This document shows positions 21,922-26,560 of a DNA stretch of 26,560 nt, piece after piece. The notes under the pieces were generated by a model, which ran no database searches, was not told where the DNA came from, and was given only the letters and a program-made list of their open reading frames with translations. The position numbers were made by a program, and so were the translations under genes. Origin of the DNA: a virus; IMG/VR virus record IMGVR_UViG_3300028573_000049, positions 1-26,560 of that record. One strand, given 5' to 3'. Every line of letters starts with the position of its first letter. The stretch's first letter is position 1.

Positions 21922-22055
21922 CCATCCTCACCTGCTTGCCCTACATCGTCGCCACGTTCCTTGGCGGCTGTACCTGTGGCTGTGCTCTCGCGCTCTGGCT
22001 GCACAAAACCGGAGAGCGCGACTGCTCCGACTGGCACATCAGCGGAGAGAAATAA
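21918..22055 (+). CDS. Small Cys-rich membrane protein
   Basis: A 45-residue protein. Residues 3-29 are hydrophobic with Cys at 6, 18, 20 and 22 (LPYIVATFLGGCTCGCALAL), then a polar tail HKTGERDCSDWHISGEK. It is probably single-pass with Cys in or near the membrane. A lipoprotein signal is unlikely since no lipobox of L-x-x-C with small residues fits a cleavage site well. It overlaps the previous gene by ATGA. The function is unknown. Confidence 0.55.
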   Translation: MTILTCLPYIVATFLGGCTCGCALALWLHKTGERDCSDWHISGEK

Positions 22056-22136
22056 ATGCCCGTTAGTGCCTTGCACTGTTGGTGGTGGTGGTGGCAATAT
22101 GGACTACATGAAAAACAACACTTTGAAGTGCCGTAA
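22056..22136 (+). CDS. 26-codon leader-like ORF with five consecutive Trp codons
   Basis: ATG 22056 follows the previous stop directly (TAAATG), with GGAGAG about eight bases upstream. It encodes MPVSALHCWWWWWQYGLHEK and six more residues before TAA at 22134-22136. Five TGG codons occupy 22080-22094, and the ATG of the zinc-ribbon gene lies at 22099 in another frame, just past them. A ribosome slowed on the Trp run would therefore sit over the next start. It may be a regulatory leader peptide or a chance frame over a GGT repeat. Confidence 0.35.
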   Translation: MPVSALHCWWWWWQYGLHEKQHFEVP

Positions 22137-22227
22137 GTGCGGCGCGGACTGGGAACAGCGCAAGCCTACGAAGCCCGTTAAGTGTCCGCGCTGCTGGAGT
22201 CCCAACTGGGACAGGAGAGCCAAGTGA
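22099..22227 (+). CDS. Small zinc-ribbon protein
   Basis: A 42-residue protein from ATG 22099 (a second ATG at 22108). LKCRKCGADWEQRK, then VKCPRCWSPNWDRR, give two C-x2-C knuckles separated by 14 residues with the usual Trp and Arg/Lys-Pro positions of short rubredoxin-like zinc ribbons. Many such proteins bind DNA or accompany other small regulators. Its ribosome site would be the GGTGG run, which also encodes the Trp run of the overlapping ORF. The stop overlaps the next GTG. Confidence 0.65.
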   Translation: MDYMKNNTLKCRKCGADWEQRKPTKPVKCPRCWSPNWDRRAK

Positions 22228-22469
22228 CGAAAATCTCACAGCGTCAAGCTCGATGGTATCGCCGTGAGGCTAACCGATTGGCTGAAATCCTCAAAAATCA
22301 GCGGCGGTCGTGGCCGAAAGAGTGGCCGTCAAGTACTGTTCTTGGCCGCCTCGACGTAGGCGATAGAGCACTTGCCATCGTGGAAACTGCCCGGCGCTTA
22401 AATCATGCCGTAGTAGTAGTGAACGATGGCAGAACACTAATCATGTTTGGCATGGAGGCAGGGAAATGA
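22224..22469 (+). CDS. Hypothetical protein
   Basis: Starts at GTG 22224, overlapping the previous TGA, with AGGAG seven bases upstream; 81 residues. The N-terminal half is basic and helical (QRQARWYRREANRLAEILKN, then QRRSWPKEWPSS). The C-terminal half has a strand-helix-strand look (LGRLDVGDRALAIVETARRL, then AVVVVNDGRTLIMFG). No family recognised. An earlier ATG at 22182 lies inside the zinc-ribbon gene and is unlikely. Confidence 0.62.
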   Translation: MTKISQRQARWYRREANRLAEILKNQRRSWPKEWPSSTVLGRLDVGDRALAIVETARRLNHAVVVVNDGRTLIMFGMEAGK

Positions 22470-22672
22470 CAACCGAACAGAAACTGAAAGACGCGAAGTG
22501 GGAGCTGGCGTATCACGAGAAGGAATCCCAATCCCATCAACTCAAAGCCCAAGCGTTCCGCCTGTTGAAAGACGAACTGGAGCGCACTCTTTCATTCGAG
22601 CAGATGCTGGCCGAAACTAAGGCCGAAGTTAACGCCAAGCTGACGAAAATTACGGAAGGGATACGGCAATGA
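22466..22672 (+). CDS. Coiled-coil hypothetical protein
   Basis: A 68-residue protein that is nearly all helix and highly charged (EQKLKDAKWELAYHEKESQS, then LLKDELERTLSFEQMLAETK). It has heptad-like spacing of Leu and Ala and probably dimerises. It starts by ATGA overlap with the previous gene and ends by ATGA overlap with the DUF7666-type gene. No function recognised. Confidence 0.65.
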   Translation: MTTEQKLKDAKWELAYHEKESQSHQLKAQAFRLLKDELERTLSFEQMLAETKAEVNAKLTKITEGIRQ

Positions 22673-23385
22673 CGCGCTTTTACCACTTCACGGGCAAGAC
22701 GCTGCGCGATGGTAATCCTATCCCGCCGATTGGCGAATGGCTGGAGTATAAGGGCAAAGTCATTATGTGCAAGTCGGGATTGCACGCTAGCCCTACCGCT
22801 TTCGATGCCCTTCAATATGCTCCCGGCGAGTTCCTCCACCTTGTTGAATTGGACGGCGAAATTATCCACGAGGGCGACAAGTCGGTAGCATCTAGGCGAA
22901 AGATCGTGGCGACCATCGACGCTACCGATTTACTTCGCAAGTTCGCCCGTACCGTCGCCTTAAAAGTTATTCACCTTTGGGATGCTCCCGCCGTCGTTCG
23001 TGAATACCTAGAGACTGGCGACGAAGGTAAGCGGGCTGCTGCGTGGGATGCTGCGTGGGCTGCTGCGCGGGCTGCTGCGCGGGCTGCTGCGCGGGCTGCT
23101 GAGTGGGATGCTGCGTGGGATGCTGAGCGGGCTGCTGAGCGGGCTGCTGCGCGGGCTGCTGCGTGGGATGCTGCGTGGGATGCTGCGGCGGCTGCTGCGC
23201 GGGCTGCTGAGCGGGATGCTGCGCTGGCTGCTGCGTGGGATGCTGCGGCGGCTGCTGCGCGGGCTGCTGAGCGGGATGCTGCGCTGGCTGCTGCGTGGGA
23301 TGCTGCGTGGGATGCTGAGCGGGCTGAATATAAAGCCATCTTCAACGCTATGGTTGGCGAAGCCTTTTCGGAGGTGAAGCAATGA
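22669..23385 (+). CDS. DUF7666-type phage protein with long Ala-rich repeat tail
   Basis: A 238-residue protein. Residues 1-115 match the uncharacterised DUF7666 type: GEWLEYKGKVIMCKSGLHAS, ALQYAPG, VELDGEII, SRRKIVATIDATDLLRKFAR and VVREYLETGDE. Residues 123-218 are 24 tetrapeptides of the form [A/D]A[A/E][W/R/L/A], certainly one continuous helix. The last 20 residues (AEYKAIFNAMVGEAF) are less repetitive and resemble the usual family tail. Members of this family are frequent in phage early regions and often end in such Ala/Trp/Arg repeats. The function is unknown. Confidence 0.75.
   Translation: MTRFYHFTGKTLRDGNPIPPIGEWLEYKGKVIMCKSGLHASPTAFDALQYAPGEFLHLVELDGEIIHEGDKSVASRRKIVATIDATDLLRKFARTVALKVIHLWDAPAVVREYLETGDEGKRAAAWDAAWAAARAAARAAARAAEWDAAWDAERAAERAAARAAAWDAAWDAAAAAARAAERDAALAAAWDAAAAAARAAERDAALAAAWDAAWDAERAEYKAIFNAMVGEAFSEVKQ
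23035..23322 (+). repeat. 12-bp tandem repeat tract with a perfect 60-bp duplication
   Basis: Twenty-four units of 12 bases with the consensus G[A/C]TGCTG[A/C]G[C/T]GG encode the Ala-rich tail. Within it, 23179-23238 and 23239-23298 are identical 60-bp copies, which indicates recent slippage or unequal recombination. The tract is open in several frames on both strands because of its period and lack of TA-containing codons. Confidence 0.85.
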
Positions 23386-23402
23386 GCTGGGCTGACCAAT
23401 GA
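23382..23402 (+). CDS. Six-codon relay cistron (MSWADQ)
   Basis: ATG 23382 overlaps the stop of the repeat-protein gene (ATGA). Six codons later the TGA (23400-23402) overlaps the ATG of the next gene (ATGA at 23399). The GGAGGTGAAGC just upstream is a good ribosome site for 23382, while the gene at 23399 has none of its own. The mini-frame would carry ribosomes across the gap. Confidence 0.45.
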   Translation: MSWADQ

Positions 23403-23581
23403 GCAAGGATGTGATCCACGATTGCCCAGAATGCGGCTTGTCCTGTACCTGCGATGACTACGAAATCTGCGGCCAGTGCTGGCATGAATGCCAACACCCC
23501 GGCGCATGGAAAGAGAACCCCGATTGCCTGTCGAACCGCGACTGGAACGGGATGCCAATATCGAGCATTGAGGAGGAGTAA
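23399..23581 (+). CDS. Cys-rich small hypothetical protein
   Basis: A 60-residue protein. CPECGLSCTCDDYEICGQCWHE, read in parts as CPEC, CTC, C-x2-C and then ECQH, gives eight Cys and several His within 35 residues. A double zinc-knuckle protein is the natural reading. The C-terminus is acidic (ISSIEEE). Its ATG lacks a ribosome site and is reached through the six-codon cistron, and its own end (GAGGAGGAG) is the ribosome site for the annealase gene. Confidence 0.65.
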   Translation: MSKDVIHDCPECGLSCTCDDYEICGQCWHECQHPGAWKENPDCLSNRDWNGMPISSIEEE

Positions 23582-23582
23582 A

Positions 23583-24845
23583 GTGAGCACTGCAACGGAT
23601 GGACTGATCGGTATGGACAAGTCCGACAACAGCAAACTTATCAAGGCTCTTGCCGAAGCCTGTGACGCCGTGGGAGGCGTCGAAAAGAAGGGCACTAACG
23701 AGGCGCAGCGGTATAAGTACGTCAAGGCTGCCGACATCGCCAAAGCAATCCGCCATGAACTGTTCGGGCGGGGAATCGTCATCCTCCAGAGTGAGCATGA
23801 ACCGGACTTCGTTGAGGTTCAGCTTGCGCCGGATCGTGACGGCAAGCCGCGCTCCACTTTCGAGGTTCGCATCTGTACCGACTACACGCTAACAGATGGC
23901 GTAGGAAGCGTTACGTTGAGCGGATGGGGGGTGGCTAGAGATTCGGGCGACAAGGCCATCTGGAAGGCAAAGACGGGCGCCCTCAAGTACTTCCTGAGAG
24001 GCATCGGACTTATCCCCGACGAAAAGGAAGACCCTGAGTACGACAAGGGCGAGAAACCTGAATCCCGCGACGAAATGGGAGAGATGGATCAGGATAGCCA
24101 CGGTGTCATCCGACTGGCCGGAATCCTTGAGGAAGAAAAGCAGTCGAAAGACAACTTCTGGTACAAGGTCAGGACGCTGGACGAAGATGGGCGCGAAACG
24201 CTGGTCTACGTGGTTTCCCCCGTTGCCAGCGATTCAGGCCGCTTGGCCGAACGCGTCGGCTGGTTGGTGGACCTCCAGGTTCGCCCGACAGAGACGACCA
24301 AAGCCGGAGTCTTTACGCTGGTCAAGGTGCTGAACGTCCGCAAGCCTGTTACGTCGGTGAACCCTCCTAGCGCATCACCCACCCAAACCGAGCAGGCCGA
24401 CTTAATGACTTCAGAGATTGCGAGGCCAGGGCCATCTTGTAAAGAGTGTGGCTCAACATTCGGCATCCACAAGGTAACCTGCCCCAACTTTCGCTGCAAG
24501 CAGTGCGGGGCTACGGGGAAATCACCCGATCATCACGGAGGCTGCCCCAAATCAGTCGAGCAGGCCAGCGGTGCGCCTGAACCTGCTCCGCTTTTCGAGG
24601 ATGACGACAACCTGACGAAGATCGCGTGCCACGTCACCGACACTGAGAAGCGAACCACGAAGGCGAAGAAGCCGTATTGGTTGCTGCAATGCGCCGTAGA
24701 GGGCGCTGGTGAGCTTCCCGTACACGTTTGGGACTCCAAGCTGTTTGACCGCGCCCAAGCCCTTCTGGGCAAGGATGCGACGCTTGGCTGCCGTCGTAGC
24801 GAGAAGGATGACAAGGTGTATTACGCTTTGGAGCAGATTTACTGA
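23583..24845 (+). CDS. ERF-type single-strand annealing protein with OB-zinc-OB extension
   Basis: Starts at GTG 23583 behind GGAGGAG; 420 residues. Residues 15-150 match the ERF family: LIKALAEACDAVGGV, NEAQRYKYVKAADIAKAIRH, SVTLSGWGVARDSGDKAIWK and ALKYFLRGIGLIPDEKEDPE. Residues about 172-255 have five short strands (VIRLAGILEE to FTLVKVLNV) like an OB fold. Residues 286-321 carry two zinc knuckles, C-x2-C-x6-H-x3-C and C-x2-C-x9-H-x2-C. Residues about 345-420 (KIACHVTDTE to YYALEQIY) look like a second OB fold. ERF proteins anneal complementary strands in phage recombination. The tail probably adds single-strand binding. The OB reading is inference. Confidence 0.82.
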   Translation: MSTATDGLIGMDKSDNSKLIKALAEACDAVGGVEKKGTNEAQRYKYVKAADIAKAIRHELFGRGIVILQSEHEPDFVEVQLAPDRDGKPRSTFEVRICTDYTLTDGVGSVTLSGWGVARDSGDKAIWKAKTGALKYFLRGIGLIPDEKEDPEYDKGEKPESRDEMGEMDQDSHGVIRLAGILEEEKQSKDNFWYKVRTLDEDGRETLVYVVSPVASDSGRLAERVGWLVDLQVRPTETTKAGVFTLVKVLNVRKPVTSVNPPSASPTQTEQADLMTSEIARPGPSCKECGSTFGIHKVTCPNFRCKQCGATGKSPDHHGGCPKSVEQASGAPEPAPLFEDDDNLTKIACHVTDTEKRTTKAKKPYWLLQCAVEGAGELPVHVWDSKLFDRAQALLGKDATLGCRRSEKDDKVYYALEQIY

Positions 24846-24934
24846 TGAACATCCACACGGACACCGTTCGCTGCGCGGTCTGCGGCAAGCTGAAGCTGAA
24901 AACGTGGCGACGGTGCCCGTGCTGTAAAAGCTAG
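24845..24934 (+). CDS. 29-residue zinc-knuckle mini-protein
   Basis: ATG 24845 shares its A with the annealase stop (TGATG). It encodes MNIHTDTVRCAVCGKLKLKT then WRRCPCCKS, with C-x2-C and C-x2-C knuckles separated by 11 residues and many Lys/Arg between. This is the minimum size for a zinc ribbon. Coupling to the annealase gene suggests co-production. No family recognised. Confidence 0.55.
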   Translation: MNIHTDTVRCAVCGKLKLKTWRRCPCCKS

Positions 24935-25050
24935 GACTGCTGCAACACATGGCAGTTCGGGACGCGGCAGGCGTATAGCGGTAGAAGTCCTGCCGCAGTC
25001 TAAATTGAAAAGCCGCCCCGTTAAGAGCGGCTTGCGCGAGTCAGATTTAA
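24935..25050 (+). ncRNA. Structured intergenic segment with alternative hairpins
   Basis: Between the mini-protein and the next promoter are several perfect stems: ACTGC/GCAGT (24936-24940 with 24952-24956), GCGGCAGG/CCTGCCGC (24964-24971 with 24989-24996), a competing GACTGC/GCAGTC (24935-24940 with 24995-25000), and AAGCCGC/GCGGCTT (25010-25016 with 25027-25033). A coding reading is not seen. A processed or terminated RNA end, or a small RNA, is possible; no RNA family is recognised. Confidence 0.35.
25010..25033. terminator. Candidate terminator stem-loop
   Basis: A 7-bp stem AAGCCGC/GCGGCTT encloses a 10-base loop. Rightward it is followed by GCGCG with no T-run. Leftward it is followed by TTTCAATTT, so as a terminator it suits minus-strand transcription better. 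It may still end the early mRNA together with the hairpins upstream. Confidence 0.4.
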
Positions 25051-25053
25051 CAC

Positions 25054-25082
25054 TTGACAGTTACAAATGTTCGTCGTAACGT
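25054..25082 (+). promoter_or_regulatory. Promoter of the replication genes
   Basis: A perfect -35 TTGACA (25054-25059), a 17-bp spacer and a weak -10 TAACGT (25077-25082) lie just ahead of ATG 25089. Transcription would start at or near the start codon, and no ribosome site is present. Confidence 0.45.
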
Positions 25083-25088
25083 GACGCC

Positions 25089-25904
25089 ATGCCTTTTGTA
25101 AAGATTGATACAGGAATCCTCGAATCGACGCTCTGGATTGACCGCGCAGCGCGTGACATTTTCATCACTGCGTTGCTCATGGCCGAGCCGAGAGAGATAA
25201 CCGAACCGACCCCGACTTACTTCGTTGACCGCATCGAGGAAACGGGGTTCATCGTTCCGCCCGGATGGTACGGGTTTGTCCCCGCCGCCAGCGTCGGAAT
25301 TGCACGGAGGGCGCTCGTAGAACCAGAGGAAGGCATTAAGGCTCTGGAGACGCTTGGGGGTGCCGACCCTCACAGTCGCTCCCCAGAATACGAGGGTCGC
25401 AGACTAGTTCGCATCGACGGCGGATTCATCGTACTGAACTACTTCAAGTATCGGGATCGGGATTACACCGCTGCTGAACGTATGGCGAAGCTACGCGCCC
25501 GTCGTAAGGCTCAAACCGTTACGCCGAACATGTACGACGTTACGCGTAACAGTGACGTAGCAGATGCATATGCAGATTCAGATGCAAATGCAGAAGCAAA
25601 TAAGAACTACGACGAAGTAGCGAAATTGCCTTTACCGAACAAGAAGGAATACCCCGTCTATCGGCAGATGCATGAAGTTTGGGTTCAGGCATATCCCGGC
25701 GTTGACGTGATGGCCGAGTACCCCAAGATGGCGGCATGGTTAGTGTCGAACCCGACTCAGGGAAAGACTGCACGCGGCATGGGCCGATTCATCAACAACT
25801 GGCTATCACGCGAACAAGACAAGCCGAAAGGGGGTCAGCGAAATGGAAAGTCAACGCTTATCGACGCAATCCGAGACAGCCGCAGAATGCCGAACTTTGG
25901 ATAA
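25089..25904 (+). CDS. Phage replication initiation / replisome-organiser-like protein
   Basis: A 271-residue protein. The N-terminus (FVKIDTGILESTLWIDRAAR, then DIFITALLMAEPREI) and GFIVPPGWYGFVPAASVGIA match a common phage replication-protein type related in layout to O-like organisers. A winged-helix-like region (ALVEPEEGIKALETLG to GGFIVLNYFKYRDRDYTAAE) is followed by a basic segment RMAKLRARRKA. Then comes an acidic-Ala linker of the ADAYADSDANAEANK type near residue 160. The C-terminal part (YRQMHEVWVQAYPG, then ARGMGRFINNWLSRE) is helical. It probably binds the origin and helps load the helicase. The start lacks a ribosome site. Confidence 0.7.
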   Translation: MPFVKIDTGILESTLWIDRAARDIFITALLMAEPREITEPTPTYFVDRIEETGFIVPPGWYGFVPAASVGIARRALVEPEEGIKALETLGGADPHSRSPEYEGRRLVRIDGGFIVLNYFKYRDRDYTAAERMAKLRARRKAQTVTPNMYDVTRNSDVADAYADSDANAEANKNYDEVAKLPLPNKKEYPVYRQMHEVWVQAYPGVDVMAEYPKMAAWLVSNPTQGKTARGMGRFINNWLSREQDKPKGGQRNGKSTLIDAIRDSRRMPNFG

Positions 25905-26322
25905 CCTGCTCTATCTCCTTAGCTGCGAATGGCATATACCGCAGGAGAAGATGGCTGGCCGTCGTTCCTCGATGCTCCAACAACTCCGCACGATGGGTGA
26001 GCGCCGGTTGCGCGATGCCGTCCAGAAGTGCATCGCTGGCAAGACTTCCGACTTCTGCCCTTCCACGTCCGTCATCGCCAGCTTTGCGCCTGACGCCATC
26101 AGCATCAACGACCTTCGCCAGCAGCAGCATGAGGAAGAACTGAACCGGCTGCGCCCGATTCGTAAGTCCAACCCTGACGACTTCTTCGGTGAGGCCGACG
26201 TGGTGTGCATGATGAGGCTGCTGAAAGAGCGTAAGGATAAGGGGTTGCCGAGATTGAGTCATGATCAGGTGATTGCGGAAGTTCTTGCTATCCGCCACGC
26301 CTGCCAGGAGAAAGCACGATGA
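25843..26322 (+). CDS. Hypothetical protein following the replication gene
   Basis: A 159-residue protein whose ATG lies 62 bases inside the preceding gene, with AAAGGGGG eight to thirteen bases upstream. It is mostly helical and charged (LDNLLYLLSCEWHIPQEKMA, MGERRLRDAVQKCIAGKTSD, SINDLRQQQHEEELNRLRPI, LPRLSHDQVIAEVLAIRH). Position directly after the replication initiator suggests a helicase-loader or other replication accessory role, by gene order only. No Walker motif is present. Confidence 0.65.
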   Translation: MESQRLSTQSETAAECRTLDNLLYLLSCEWHIPQEKMAGRRSSMLQQLRTMGERRLRDAVQKCIAGKTSDFCPSTSVIASFAPDAISINDLRQQQHEEELNRLRPIRKSNPDDFFGEADVVCMMRLLKERKDKGLPRLSHDQVIAEVLAIRHACQEKAR

Positions 26323-26507
26323 CCATAGCAGAAAAAATTGCACGCGAGAAGTTGGGCTGGAAGTGCTCGCTGATGAACCACGAGAACAACTTGTGGGACG
26401 TTGCGTTAGATTGGTCGGCAGAACAGGCATCACTCGCTATTTCAGATGACAATTCGGTTGATCGCTCTGCCGCCATCTTCAGAATTCTTCAAGGAAAGAC
26501 GCGATGA
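26319..26507 (+). CDS. Small hypothetical protein
   Basis: A 62-residue protein (MTIAEKIAREKLGWKCSLMN to FRILQGKTR), mixed helical, with no cysteine pairs or motifs. It starts by ATGA overlap with the previous gene behind CCAGGAG and ends in ATGA overlap with the next. The VALDWSAEQASLAISDDN segment may form two short helices. No family recognised. Confidence 0.6.
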   Translation: MTIAEKIAREKLGWKCSLMNHENNLWDVALDWSAEQASLAISDDNSVDRSAAIFRILQGKTR

Positions 26508-26560
26508 CACAACTGGAAGCAGTACGCGACGTTACGCATCAAGGATCGTGGTGGACGCTG
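26504..26560 (+). CDS. Start of a gene truncated by the window edge
   Basis: ATG 26504 overlaps the previous stop (ATGA), with AAGGAAAG seven to fourteen bases upstream. Only 19 codons are visible (MTQLEAVRDVTHQGSWWTL), too few to assign a family. Confidence 0.5.
   Translation, partial: MTQLEAVRDVTHQGSWWTL

Noticed and set aside
22971-23798. Long minus-strand frame of 275 codons over the repeat tract, and other long frames there
   Set aside because: The 12-bp repeat keeps several frames open on both strands. The products are Ala/Ser/Arg low-complexity shadows of the plus-strand DUF7666-type gene.
1-26560. A BPP-1-like diversity-generating retroelement
   Set aside because: The capsid module recalls BPP-1, but no reverse transcriptase, template repeat or matching variable repeat was found in the window.

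Overview
This window is a stretch of a tailed double-stranded DNA phage genome, apparently a short-tailed (podovirus) phage related in its capsid module to Bordetella phage BPP-1. It carries a T7-style neck, nozzle and ejection-protein module next to a head-tail connector portal, a Bbp17-like major capsid protein, a Bbp16-like cement protein and a Bbp19-like small protein. Base composition is moderately GC-rich and genes are tightly packed, with many ATGA or TAATG stop/start overlaps. No integrase, reverse transcriptase, tRNA, CRISPR array, insertion sequence or recognisable lysis enzyme was seen. The sequence does not identify the host.

Left arm (1 to about 19191, all on the minus strand, read from right to left): small terminase-like protein, two small unknowns, large terminase, a GNAT acetyltransferase, a cupin-like virion protein, a small virion protein, the portal, three small genes including Bbp19, two beta-rich virion proteins, two small unknowns including an Ig-like protein, scaffold, major capsid protein, cement protein, a terminator, a two-C2H2-finger protein, tail adaptor (gp11-like), nozzle (gp12-like), a duplicated beta-domain/Ig protein, a gp13-like GNAT-fold protein, a gp14-like protein, a large gp15-position protein, and the start of a further gene running off the left edge. 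That last gene contains a perfect 20-bp palindrome holding a parS (ParB-binding) motif.

Centre (19192 to 19736): a divergent control region with a plus-strand promoter built on two direct copies of TGACGCGT, a minus-strand -10 element immediately before the small terminase gene, and one doubtful small gene.

Right arm (19737 to 26560, plus strand): a chain of very small genes (a Cro-like HTH protein, several Cys-rich zinc-ribbon proteins, single-pass membrane peptides, coiled-coil proteins), a DUF7666-type protein with a long Ala-rich tetrapeptide repeat, then a recombination/replication module. The recombination protein is an ERF-type annealase extended by what looks like OB fold, two zinc knuckles and a second OB fold. 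After a structured intergenic segment and a separate promoter come a phage replisome-organiser-like protein and three further small genes, the last cut by the window edge.

Points most worth a second look: the parS-like site; the ERF-OB-zinc-OB fusion; a 26-codon leader-like ORF with five consecutive Trp codons overlapping a zinc-ribbon gene; the C2H2 zinc-finger protein inside the virion operon behind a terminator; a six-codon relay cistron; and two promoter-proximal genes that look leaderless.
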